Shown here: one piece after another, positions 13,854-22,222 of the stretch
Layout of the letters: every line of letters starts with the position of its first letter
Numbering within the stretch: the stretch's first letter is position 1
Source: Bacteroidaceae bacterium
Lineage (GTDB): Bacteria > Bacteroidota > Bacteroidia > Bacteroidales > Bacteroidaceae
NCBI GenBank assembly: GCA_017529865.1
Contig: JAFXNA010000045.1
Location: 1 to 64,000, forward strand
Length of the DNA stretch: 64,000 nucleotides
Direction: 5' to 3'
The notes under the pieces: model-generated
Told to the model about the DNA's origin: nothing
What the model saw: the letters and a program-made list of their open reading frames with translations, nothing else
Database searches by the model: none
Translations under genes and position numbers: made by a program

Positions 13854-15149
13854 ATGAAACGACTCCTATTCATCACCCAATTGCTACTGCTGACCATCGT
13901 TATGGTGGCTCAGACAGAGACCGACTTCTCGAAACTGCTGAAATCGCTCGACGGTATCAGCGATGTACGGACACTTGAATCGCCTGTATTCAAAGAGAAG
14001 TATGTGATGAAGATACGTCAGAACGTAGATGGCGACAATGCCGACAAAGGCACTTTCGGCCAGCGCATCTTCGTATGTCTGCGCGACATCAATGCCCCGA
14101 CTGTCATCGTGACAGAAGGCTACAGCGCCAGCTACGGCATGTTTCCACGCTACGACATTGAACTGGGACGGCTCTTCGGTGCTAACATCGTGCTGTGTGA
14201 ATACCGCTACTTCGACCAGTCGGTTCCCGAGCCTTGCAACTGGGACTATATGACGGTAGCCAACTCCCTGCGCGACCTGCACCATGTTCGCCAGACTCTC
14301 GGACAGATATTCAAAGGCAAATGGATTAGTACGGGATCGAGCAAAGGCGGACAGACCACCATGTTTTATCGGGCTTACTATCCCGACGATGTGGATGCAA
14401 GCGTAAGCTACGTGGCACCTCTCAACCGTGCTGTAGAAGACGGTCGTCATGAGAAATTCCTTGCCAAGAAGGCAGGAACGGCTGAAGACCGCGCTATCGT
14501 ACTGAAGGCACAACAGGAGATGCTGAAGCGTAGAGACACGATGATACCGCTGTTCAAGGCATATTGCACAAGCCACAACTATCAGTTCTATCTGCCCATC
14601 GAAGAAATCTACGACTATGTCGTTATGGAATATGCATTCGCACATTTCCAGTATGGCACGAAAGCCAGCGAGATTCCATCGCTCACAGGACCGGACGAAC
14701 CGCTGTTCGACCACTTCATGCGCGTCTCAAGCCCCGATTATTTTGCCTACCCCAACAAATACCTGCCATTCGATGTGCAGGCCGTTCGCGAACTGGGCTA
14801 CTATGGCTACTCGCTCAAGGGACTGAAGAAATGGACGAAGGTGAAGAACACGAAGGGCTATCTACGCAAAATCATGCTCACTCCCGAACTGCGCCACTAT
14901 CAGTTCGACCCGACGCTCTACAAGCATACGGTGAAGTTCCTCAAGAAGGAAGACCCCACGATGATCTTCATCTACGGCGAGGCTGACCCTTGGAGCGCAA
15001 GCGGTGTGTGCACATGGCTCGACTGCCGCAAGAAAGCCAACATGCGTGTCTATGTACAGCCAGGAGGAGATCATGGGTCAGACATCACCAACATGCCTGA
15101 GCCTGACAAATCGGACATCATGGACCGCCTGAACAAATGGTTGAAATAA
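13854..15149 (+). CDS. secreted S37-family (PS-10) aminopeptidase
   Basis: The signal peptide MKRLLFITQLLLLTIVMVAQ is followed by an alpha/beta-hydrolase of the S37 family, related to Streptomyces tripeptidyl aminopeptidase. The nucleophile elbow is GSSKGG at 161-166, with Ser163 the likely catalytic residue. The acidic residue is probably in YGEADPWSASG near 378, and the His in GGDHGSD near 402. It probably trims N-terminal tripeptides from extracellular peptides in the periplasm. It starts 36 bp after proS across an AT-rich spacer with a tandem CATAATTCATAATG motif; whether it shares the proS transcript is unclear. Confidence 0.85.
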   Translation: MKRLLFITQLLLLTIVMVAQTETDFSKLLKSLDGISDVRTLESPVFKEKYVMKIRQNVDGDNADKGTFGQRIFVCLRDINAPTVIVTEGYSASYGMFPRYDIELGRLFGANIVLCEYRYFDQSVPEPCNWDYMTVANSLRDLHHVRQTLGQIFKGKWISTGSSKGGQTTMFYRAYYPDDVDASVSYVAPLNRAVEDGRHEKFLAKKAGTAEDRAIVLKAQQEMLKRRDTMIPLFKAYCTSHNYQFYLPIEEIYDYVVMEYAFAHFQYGTKASEIPSLTGPDEPLFDHFMRVSSPDYFAYPNKYLPFDVQAVRELGYYGYSLKGLKKWTKVKNTKGYLRKIMLTPELRHYQFDPTLYKHTVKFLKKEDPTMIFIYGEADPWSASGVCTWLDCRKKANMRVYVQPGGDHGSDITNMPEPDKSDIMDRLNKWLK

Positions 15150-15150
15150 A

Positions 15151-15167
15151 TTGGCACGATATTTGCA
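15151..15167 (+). promoter_or_regulatory. consensus sigma-54 (RpoN) promoter upstream of clpC
   Basis: TTGGCACGATATTTGCA matches the sigma-54 consensus TTGGCACG-N4-TTGCA at every fixed position, with TGGCAC at -24 and TTGC at -12 correctly spaced. The start of transcription would be near 15178, 27 bp before the clpC ATG. No RpoN or activator gene is in the window, so use of the site is unproven. Confidence 0.7.
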
Positions 15168-15204
15168 GATGACGTACATATAACAATCATAATGTACTGT
15201 TAAG

Positions 15205-17715
15205 ATGAAACTATCACTACCCTATTCGGACAAACTGAAGCAAATACTTTCGTACAGCAGAGAAGAGGCGATGCGACTGCACAACATGAGCATCGAACCC
15301 GAACACCTCATGCTGGGCATTATTCGTGATGGTGAAAACCACGCCTTCCGCATTCTGCAGAACGAGTTGTTGCTCAATGTCCAAGAATACAAACACAATC
15401 TCGAAGATAATCTCAAACAATATGCGATGTCTGACGAAGCTGCTGATAACCTCGTGGTGGGCGAAGAGACATCGAACATTCTGCGACTTGGACTGCTCGA
15501 AGCCAAACTGCTGAAGAGCGACAGCATCAAGTCGGAACATGTGCTATTGGGACTTATGAAACACAAATCGATTCCTGCCATGCAGTTCCTCAACAAGAAC
15601 GGCATCTCATATAACAGTGTGCTTGCGACACTCCAGCCAAAGCCTACTGCTCCCAAAGCAGAAATAGACTTCGACGACGAGGAAGAAGACGACGCTCCGC
15701 CATCAAGCCGTAAATCGAACTCGACCGCAAAAGCTACTGACAACAAACAGAAACTATCCGACACACCTGCTATCGACTCATTTGGAGTGGATATTACCCG
15801 TGCTGCCCTCGAAGGCAAACTCGACCCTGTAGTGGGACGTGAGAAAGAAATCGAACGTATCGCACAGATTCTCTCACGACGGAAGAAAAATAATCCAGTA
15901 CTCATCGGAGAACCTGGAGTGGGAAAGAGTGCTATTGTCGAAGGGCTGGCTCTCCGTATCATCAACCGGAAGGTATCGCGTATCCTGTTCGACAAGCGTA
16001 TCATCTCACTCGACATGTCGACCGTCGTAGCAGGAACAAAATATCGCGGACAGTTCGAGGAGCGCATGCGTGCCATCATCAACGAACTGAAAGAGAATCC
16101 CGACATCATCATCTTCATCGATGAGATTCACAACCTCGTAGGTGCCGGCAATCAGGCTGGACAGATGGATGCTGCCAACATGATGAAGCCCGCATTGGCA
16201 AGAGGCGAACTCCAATGTATCGGTGCAACAACCCTCGATGAGTATCGTAAGAGCATCGAGAAGGACGGAGCACTCGAACGCCGATTCCAGAAAATCATCG
16301 TAGAGCCTACCACGGTGGAGGAAACCAAAATCATTCTCCACAACATCAAGGACCGCTACGAAGCACATCATAATGTCACTTATACAGAGGAAGCCCTCGA
16401 TGCATGTGTCAATCTGACAGAACGCTATGTGACCGACCGCTTCTTCCCCGACAAAGCCATCGATGCTCTCGACGAGGCTGGTTCGCGCGTACATATCAAT
16501 AACATCAATGTACCGAAGGAGATTGAGCAGCAGGAGCAGCTCATCGATGAAGCTGTCCGTGACAAGGAGAAGGCTGTGAAAGGTCAGGACTACGAACGTG
16601 CTGCCGACTTCCGCGACAAGGAGAAGACCCTGCGTGAACAACTCAACAAGATGAAGGCTGCATGGGAAAGCACCTTGGTTGAGAATCGTGAAACCGTCGA
16701 TGCCGACAAAGTGGCTGAAACGGTATCCATCATGACAGGCATCCCTGTATCAAAGATGGCACAGGACGAAGGTATCCGCCTCAAAGGTATGCGTCAGGAA
16801 CTCAAGACGAAAGTCATTGCACAAGACGATGCTATTGACAAACTGGTCAGCGCCATCCAGCGTAGCCGCATCGGGCTGAAAGACCCGAACCGTCCGATCG
16901 GTACCTTCATGTTCCTCGGTCCTACAGGTGTGGGAAAGACTTATCTGGCCAAGAAACTCGCAGAACACATGTTCGGTTCAAGCGATGCCTTGGTACGTAT
17001 CGACATGTCTGAATACATGGAGAAATTCACCGTCAGCCGTCTTGTAGGAGCGCCTCCAGGCTATGTAGGCTATGAAGAGGGAGGTATGCTGACCGAGAAA
17101 GTACGTCGCAAGCCCTACTCTATCGTGTTGCTCGACGAGATTGAGAAAGCACATCCCGATGTGTTCAACATCTTGCTGCAAGTGATGGATGACGGACGCC
17201 TCACCGACTCTAGCGGTCGTACGGTCGATTTCCGCAACACCGTCATCATCATGACATCCAACGTAGGAACACGTCAGCTGAAAGACTTCGGACGCGGCGT
17301 AGGATTCTCTGCAATGGCAGGTATGGACGACAAGCAAGTGAGCCGTAGCGTCATTCAGAAGGCACTCAACAAGCAGTTCTCGCCCGAGTTCCTCAACCGT
17401 ATCGACGAAATCATCACCTTCGACCAGCTCGACCTTGAAGCCATTACACGCATCATCGACATCGAACTCGAGAGTGTGTTCCGTCGCATCGAGACACTCG
17501 GCTACCGACTCACCATCGAAGCCTCAGCGAAGAAGTTCATCGCAGAAAAAGGATACGACAAACAATTCGGTGCACGCCCGCTCCGTCGGGCCATTCAGCA
17601 ACATCTTGAAGATGGAATCTCGGAAATGATCGTTGAATCGGATTTGCAACCCGGCAACACCATCAACGCCTATCTCGACGAGGAGCACATCAAGTTCAAG
17701 GTGCTGACCGATTAA
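15205..17715 (+). CDS. clpC: ClpC-type AAA+ unfoldase (Clp protease ATPase subunit)
   Basis: An 836-residue Hsp100 protein. The N-terminal Clp repeat domain spans about 1-145, followed by an acidic linker ([14 protein letters not shown]). AAA module 1 has Walker [10 protein letters not shown] near 235 and [14 protein letters not shown] near 300. A short middle domain carries a UVR-like motif ([22 protein letters not shown] near 460). AAA module 2 has [15 protein letters not shown] near 572 and [27 protein letters not shown]. The UVR motif and short middle domain mark ClpC rather than ClpB. It feeds substrates to ClpP for degradation. A perfect sigma-54-like promoter sits just upstream, suggesting special regulation. 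Confidence 0.95.
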   Translation: MKLSLPYSDKLKQILSYSREEAMRLHNMSIEPEHLMLGIIRDGENHAFRILQNELLLNVQEYKHNLEDNLKQYAMSDEAADNLVVGEETSNILRLGLLEAKLLKSDSIKSEHVLLGLMKHKSIPAMQFLNKNGISYNSVLATLQPKPTAPKAEIDFDDEEEDDAPPSSRKSNSTAKATDNKQKLSDTPAIDSFGVDITRAALEGKLDPVVGREKEIERIAQILSRRKKNNPVLIGEPGVGKSAIVEGLALRIINRKVSRILFDKRIISLDMSTVVAGTKYRGQFEERMRAIINELKENPDIIIFIDEIHNLVGAGNQAGQMDAANMMKPALARGELQCIGATTLDEYRKSIEKDGALERRFQKIIVEPTTVEETKIILHNIKDRYEAHHNVTYTEEALDACVNLTERYVTDRFFPDKAIDALDEAGSRVHINNINVPKEIEQQEQLIDEAVRDKEKAVKGQDYERAADFRDKEKTLREQLNKMKAAWESTLVENRETVDADKVAETVSIMTGIPVSKMAQDEGIRLKGMRQELKTKVIAQDDAIDKLVSAIQRSRIGLKDPNRPIGTFMFLGPTGVGKTYLAKKLAEHMFGSSDALVRIDMSEYMEKFTVSRLVGAPPGYVGYEEGGMLTEKVRRKPYSIVLLDEIEKAHPDVFNILLQVMDDGRLTDSSGRTVDFRNTVIIMTSNVGTRQLKDFGRGVGFSAMAGMDDKQVSRSVIQKALNKQFSPEFLNRIDEIITFDQLDLEAITRIIDIELESVFRRIETLGYRLTIEASAKKFIAEKGYDKQFGARPLRRAIQQHLEDGISEMIVESDLQPGNTINAYLDEEHIKFKVLTD

Positions 17716-17754
17716 TCATACATTATTCAATTCACTTAAACAACCAACTATTTT

Positions 17755-19185
17755 ATGGGAGGATTTTTCGGAACGGTATCAACCAAAGAATGTGTCAACG
17801 ATTTGTTCTACGGGACAGACTACAACTCTCACCTCGGAACCATGAGAGGCGGTATGTCGACCTACAGCAAAGAGACAGGGTTCAACCGTTCTATCCACAA
17901 TCTCGAGTGTACGTACTTCCGTTCCGCATTCGAGGACAGTCTTGACAAGTTCAAAGGCAATGCTGGTATCGGTATCATCAGCGACACAGACGCACAACCA
18001 CTCTTGATGAACAGCCACCTCGGACGGTTTGCTATCGTCACCGTGGCGAAAGTCAACAACAAGGAAGAACTGGCCGAAAAGCTACTGAGCGAGAACATGC
18101 ACCTCTCCGAGTTCAGCTCGGGCAAAATCAACCAGACCGAACTCATCGGACTCCTTATTATTAAAGGAAAGACGTTTGTCGAAGGTATCGAAAACGTGTT
18201 CCGCGAGGTCAAAGGTTCGTGCTCGTTGCTGCTGCTTACCGAAGACGGCATCATCGCTGCTCGTGACTCATGGGGACGCACCCCTATCGTCGTAGGCCGC
18301 AAAGAAGATGCTTACGCCGTTTCCAGCGAATCGACATCCTTCCCTAATCTCGGCTACGAAGTCGAACGCTATCTCGGACCAGGCGAAATCATTCGCATGC
18401 AAGCCAACTATATCGAGCAACTCCGCAAACCCAATAAGGGCATGCAGATATGCTCCTTCCTATGGGTGTACTACGGATTCCCCACCTCGTCCTACGAAGG
18501 TATCAACGTGGAAGACGTACGCTACCGCTGCGGTAGAACGATGGGCGAGACCGACCCCACACCTGTTGACTGCTCCTGTGGTATTCCCGATTCAGGAACA
18601 GGTATGGCTATTGGCTATGCTGCCGGACACGGCATTCCCTACCGTCGTGCCATTTCTAAATACACACCTACATGGCCACGCTCATTCACTCCAAGCAATC
18701 AGGAACGACGTAACCTTGTCGCTAAGATGAAACTCATCGCCAACCGCCAGATGCTGAAAGACCAGCGTATGCTGTTCTGCGACGATTCTATCGTGCGAGG
18801 CACACAGTTGCGTGACAATACCAAGGCACTTTACGAATGCGGTGCAAAAGAGGTGCACATGCGAATTTCCTGTCCTCCCCTCATCTTCGGATGCCCGTTC
18901 ATCAACTTCTCACGCTCACAGGGCGATATGGAGCTGATTACACGCCGTGTCATCAAAGACTTCGAAGGAGCGGAGAACACCAATATCGACAAGTATGTCA
19001 AGACCGATTCGCCTGAATACAAGCGTATGGTCGAGGAGATACGCAAACGATTCAACCTCTCATCGCTTCAGTTCAGCAAACTCGAGACACTCGTCGACAG
19101 CATCGGACTGCCGAAATGCCAGATCTGTACCCATTGCTTCGACGGAAGTAGCCAATACACGCTCGACACTATCAACACCCAGTAA
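17755..19185 (+). CDS. PurF-like amidophosphoribosyltransferase homologue lacking the catalytic Cys
   Basis: The C-terminal half is a type I phosphoribosyltransferase with the PRPP loop MLFCDDSIVRGTQLRDN near residues 340-356. The segment VDCSCGIPDSGTGMAIGYA and the C-terminal PKCQICTHCFDGS also resemble PurF. The N-terminal half is an Ntn-type glutamine amidotransferase fold, but the protein starts MGGFFGTVST. Position 2, the nucleophile Cys in active PurF (MCGI...), is therefore Gly, and the usual HTRYxT and HNGN-type motifs are also absent. It cannot hydrolyse glutamine in the normal way. It may use ammonia or have a regulatory role. It is followed by a ThiE-like gene (1-bp overlap) and prs, which makes PRPP. 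Confidence 0.9.
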   Translation: MGGFFGTVSTKECVNDLFYGTDYNSHLGTMRGGMSTYSKETGFNRSIHNLECTYFRSAFEDSLDKFKGNAGIGIISDTDAQPLLMNSHLGRFAIVTVAKVNNKEELAEKLLSENMHLSEFSSGKINQTELIGLLIIKGKTFVEGIENVFREVKGSCSLLLLTEDGIIAARDSWGRTPIVVGRKEDAYAVSSESTSFPNLGYEVERYLGPGEIIRMQANYIEQLRKPNKGMQICSFLWVYYGFPTSSYEGINVEDVRYRCGRTMGETDPTPVDCSCGIPDSGTGMAIGYAAGHGIPYRRAISKYTPTWPRSFTPSNQERRNLVAKMKLIANRQMLKDQRMLFCDDSIVRGTQLRDNTKALYECGAKEVHMRISCPPLIFGCPFINFSRSQGDMELITRRVIKDFEGAENTNIDKYVKTDSPEYKRMVEEIRKRFNLSSLQFSKLETLVDSIGLPKCQICTHCFDGSSQYTLDTINTQ

Positions 19186-19748
19186 TGAAGATTGCAGTAG
19201 CCACATCGCCCCAATTCTTCGTAGAAGAAAATGCCATCCTGCAAGCCCTGTTTGAGGAAGGGCTGGACATCCTGCACCTTAGCAAGCCGGATTCCGAACC
19301 CATCTTCTGCGAACGGCTGCTCACCCTCATGCCCCACAAGTGGTATTCGCGCATCATCACCAGCGATCACTTCTACCTGCAGGGCGAATACGGGCTGAAG
19401 GGCATTCACCTCACTCAGTGCAATCCTGTTGAACCACATGGCTACCGAGGCTATATTTCACGTACATGCACCATTGACGACTTGAGCCACGACATCGACC
19501 GCTACGACCACATCGTACTCGATGCCACCCTCTCGGATATCGAACAAGCTGCTCACGAGCGCAAGATTAATCATCGCATCTTCATGCGCGGCATTACCAC
19601 CATCGACGGCATCCAGTTTGCACGCGACTGCGGGTTTGGCGGAATCGTACTCGAAGACATACTTTGGGAACGATTTGACTCCCATGAGTCGAATAATTTC
19701 AAAGATTTGATAGATTTATTCAAGATTTTTCGAAAAGCTACTGATTAA
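19185..19748 (+). CDS. ThiE/TenI-like thiamine-phosphate synthase homologue
   Basis: A 187-residue TIM-barrel-like protein. It has KIAVATSPQFF at the N-terminus, GLDILHLSKPDS near 27, YGLKGIHLTQCNP near 68 and CGFGGIVLEDILW near 150. These echo the phosphate- and pyrimidine-binding loops of ThiE (HLRQK, GVHLGQ, GVAVISAI). Several usual catalytic residues are not clearly present and the protein is shorter than ThiE (about 210). It may therefore be a TenI-like or divergent member rather than a proven thiamine-phosphate synthase. TAATG overlap with the PurF-like gene implies translational coupling. Confidence 0.7.
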   Translation: MKIAVATSPQFFVEENAILQALFEEGLDILHLSKPDSEPIFCERLLTLMPHKWYSRIITSDHFYLQGEYGLKGIHLTQCNPVEPHGYRGYISRTCTIDDLSHDIDRYDHIVLDATLSDIEQAAHERKINHRIFMRGITTIDGIQFARDCGFGGIVLEDILWERFDSHESNNFKDLIDLFKIFRKATD

Positions 19749-19763
19749 TACAAAAAAAAAGTG

Positions 19764-19771
19764 TACCTTTG
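19764..19771 (+). promoter_or_regulatory. -7 box of prs
   Basis: TACCTTTG matches the -7 consensus and lies 88 bp before the prs ATG. No TTTG stands at the -33 position. Confidence 0.5.
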
Positions 19772-19858
19772 CATTCACAAAGCTACATCCGTATGGATTT
19801 GGGCATTCGGAATTGATTTGCACTCAAAATAGAATAGAATATATATTCTCATCTTACA

Positions 19859-20824
19859 ATGGAAGATAACAAAGACTACAAAGTATTCGCCGGCACCAAC
19901 TCCAAATATCTCGGCGAACAGATTTGTCAACAATTGGGTTGCACCTTAGGAAATCTGGTACGCACCAACTTCTCCGACGGAGAGTTCGTCGTATCGTTCG
20001 AAGAGTCGGTACGAGGCAAAGACGTGTTCCTCGTACAGTCCACATTCCCCAACACCGACAACCTCATGGAGCTACTACTTATGATCGATGCTGCCAAGCG
20101 CGCATCAGCACGTCAAATCATCGCCATGACTCCCTACTTCGGATGGGCACGTCAAGACCGTAAGGACAAGCCACGTGTACCAATAGGTGCCAAAGTGGTA
20201 GCCGACATGCTCTCATGTGTGGGTATCGACCGCCTCATCGTCATGGACCTCCATGCCGACCAGATTCAGGGATTCTTCAACGTACCGGTCGACCACCTCT
20301 ATGCATCCCTCATCCTTCTTCCATATATCCGCCGTCAGCGACTCGACAACCTCATCATCGCAGCCCCAGATGTGGGTGCTTCGAAACGTGCTGCTAAGTT
20401 CTCCGACAAACTCGGAGTGCCACTCGTGCTCTGCAACAAAGTTCGCAAGAAGGCCAATATCGTTGACTCTATCCAGATTATCGGTGACGTAGCGGGTAAG
20501 AATGTCATACTCATCGACGATATGGTCGATACGGCAGGTACCATCACGATGGCAGCCGACGAGATGAAACGCGCCGGAGCACTTTCCGTTCGCGCCGTAG
20601 CCAGCCACTGCATCATGAGCGGTCCGGCATCCGATCGCGTCACCAATTCTGCCCTCGAGGAGATTGTCTTCACCGACTCTATCCCCTACAACGGCAACTG
20701 CAAGAAGGTGAAACAGCTCTCGTGCGCCAAGCTCTTCGCAAAGGCTATCGAAGGAATCGAACAAAACCGTTCACTCAGTTCGATGGTCGACTTCGACCTC
20801 GAATCCAATGGACGGCATCTATAA
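19859..20824 (+). CDS. prs: ribose-phosphate pyrophosphokinase (PRPP synthase)
   Basis: Makes PRPP from ribose 5-phosphate and ATP for purine, pyrimidine, NAD, His and Trp synthesis. The class I motifs are all present: FSDGEFVVSFEESVRGKDVFLVQST near 40-64 and ARQIIAMTPYFGWARQDRKDKPR near 92-114. DRLIVMDLHADQIQGFFNVPVDHLYA follows near 122-147, with the catalytic flexible loop region and the PRPP loop VILIDDMVDTAGTI near 219-232. The length of 321 residues is normal. It is the third gene of a PRPP-related run, after the PurF-like and ThiE-like genes, but it has its own -7 box. Confidence 0.96.
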   Translation: MEDNKDYKVFAGTNSKYLGEQICQQLGCTLGNLVRTNFSDGEFVVSFEESVRGKDVFLVQSTFPNTDNLMELLLMIDAAKRASARQIIAMTPYFGWARQDRKDKPRVPIGAKVVADMLSCVGIDRLIVMDLHADQIQGFFNVPVDHLYASLILLPYIRRQRLDNLIIAAPDVGASKRAAKFSDKLGVPLVLCNKVRKKANIVDSIQIIGDVAGKNVILIDDMVDTAGTITMAADEMKRAGALSVRAVASHCIMSGPASDRVTNSALEEIVFTDSIPYNGNCKKVKQLSCAKLFAKAIEGIEQNRSLSSMVDFDLESNGRHL

Positions 20825-20854
20825 TCCTTTTAAACAATCAAACAACTAAACCAC

Positions 20855-21013
20855 ATGGAAAAATACGTATGTGACGTCTGTGGGTACGAATACGACCCAG
20901 CAGCAGGAGATCCTGAAAACGGAGTACAACCAGGTACAGCATGGGAAGACCTCCCGGATGATTGGGTTTGCCCATTGTGCGGAGTCGGCAAGGATCAGTT
21001 CAGTGCCGCATAA
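20855..21013 (+). CDS. rubredoxin
   Basis: A 52-residue protein with the rubredoxin fold signature. CDVCGY has Cys6 and Cys9, [12 protein letters not shown] has Cys39 and Cys42, and the aromatic/acidic core [25 protein letters not shown] lies between. The four cysteines bind one iron. It is a cytoplasmic electron carrier, typically serving rubrerythrin-like peroxide or superoxide reduction in anaerobes. It lies 30 bp after prs with no promoter of its own evident. Confidence 0.96.
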   Translation: MEKYVCDVCGYEYDPAAGDPENGVQPGTAWEDLPDDWVCPLCGVGKDQFSAA

Positions 21014-21034
21014 GACAATTGCAAAATCTGATAA

Positions 21035-22135
21035 TTGAAGATTAAGTATTTGAAGCAATTCATCCTCTCACTCATCATGCTGGTTTCGTGTCCGCTATGG
21101 GCGCAGACCAGCATTGAAGTTGTCAATATAGAGCATCCTGCTTTGCAGGCCTACATGGCCGACAGCACTTATTTCTATAATGACGACTGCGATGTCTCTG
21201 TCATTACCCAGTATGCCGATTCCGATGTCTACGGCCCTCATCTCGACTGGCCGCAGGGCAAGACGATAACCTGGCAGCGCATCGCTAATGTCGAACATAT
21301 CACCGAAATCCGCATCACGCTCAGCAACAATCTGGATTTCACCGATTCGCTCACTTATTTCCCCGACCCATCAGCGACATCATACACCCTCTACAACTTC
21401 CTACCCAACCTCACATACTACTACAAGGCAGAGGAGCGCCATCTCGACGGCACTTCGTCGTTAGTGACCTCGGGTGTGTTCCGCACCGTAGGACAGGTAC
21501 GCATGATGCGCATCGAAGGTGCCAGCAATGTGCGCGACATCGGTGGTTGGCCCACTCAGTTCGGTGTGCCCATCAAGTACGGCATCATGTATCGTAGCGG
21601 ACATCTCGATGAGGTGTCGCCTGCCAGCAATCACGACTTTATCGACAACTGGCATCTGGGTGCAGAGTTGGATTTGCGTGGATTGTTTAAGAACGAACCT
21701 CACTTGAGCAAGTCGCAGTTGCGCGAAAAGTTCCCGTTCATCCGCATCGCTGTCGACAGCTACGGACTGGAATCGCAGCGCAAGGTCTATGTCCGTTCGT
21801 TGCGATGGATTATCAACCGTCTGCGCGAAGGTAAGGTGGTCGATTGGCATTGTGGTGTAGGCTGTGACCGTTGCGGAACACTCAGTTTCCTCATCGAGGG
21901 CGTGCTGGGTGTGAGCGAGGTCGACCTCTGCCGCGACTACGAACTGTCGTGCTTCAAGGGGCATAAGCGTCCACGCGGTCACGTAGGGTTCCGCAAGGTG
22001 CTGCCCTTCATCAAAAAACAAGGGCCGAAGGATGACCTGGCCCAGTGTTTCTATAATTATTGGTTGGATAGTGGCATGACCATCAAGGAACTGAACTTCC
22101 TCAGAGAAAAAATGCTGGACTATAAAGACCAATAA
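21035..22135 (+). CDS. secreted tyrosine-type protein phosphatase (DSP/PTP-like)
   Basis: From the TTG at 21035 the protein starts MKIKYLKQFILSLIMLVSCP and ends its signal peptide at LWAQ. A beta-sandwich-like segment (about 25-150) follows, then the phosphatase domain: NVRDIGGWPTQFG, GIMYRSGHLDEVS, LDLR and the P-loop HCGVGCDRCGT at 272-282 (Cys273, Arg279). This matches the Y_phosphatase3-type family, which dephosphorylates Tyr or phosphoinositides. No upstream ATG gives the signal peptide, so a TTG start is likely. The periplasmic or surface substrate is unknown. Confidence 0.83.
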   Translation: MKIKYLKQFILSLIMLVSCPLWAQTSIEVVNIEHPALQAYMADSTYFYNDDCDVSVITQYADSDVYGPHLDWPQGKTITWQRIANVEHITEIRITLSNNLDFTDSLTYFPDPSATSYTLYNFLPNLTYYYKAEERHLDGTSSLVTSGVFRTVGQVRMMRIEGASNVRDIGGWPTQFGVPIKYGIMYRSGHLDEVSPASNHDFIDNWHLGAELDLRGLFKNEPHLSKSQLREKFPFIRIAVDSYGLESQRKVYVRSLRWIINRLREGKVVDWHCGVGCDRCGTLSFLIEGVLGVSEVDLCRDYELSCFKGHKRPRGHVGFRKVLPFIKKQGPKDDLAQCFYNYWLDSGMTIKELNFLREKMLDYKDQ

Positions 22136-22182
22136 CCAAAAAATTTCAATAACCTATAACCTATAACCAATAACCATTACAA

Positions 22183-22222
22183 TTAAGCTATTAACCTATT
22201 AAGCTACTAAGCTACTAAGCTA
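22183..22222. repeat. AAGCTATTAACCTATT / AAGCTACT repeats
   Basis: Short repeats AAGCTATT, AAGCTACT, AAGCTACT, AAGCTATC lie immediately 3' of the CotH gene. They are the reverse complement type of the TTAATAGCTTAATA array at 8572-8635. Confidence 0.65.

Noticed and set aside
15222..16118. 298-codon minus-strand frame inside clpC
   Set aside because: It is antisense to well-conserved ClpC N-domain and AAA motifs, with Ser/Arg-rich low-complexity translation typical of a shadow frame.
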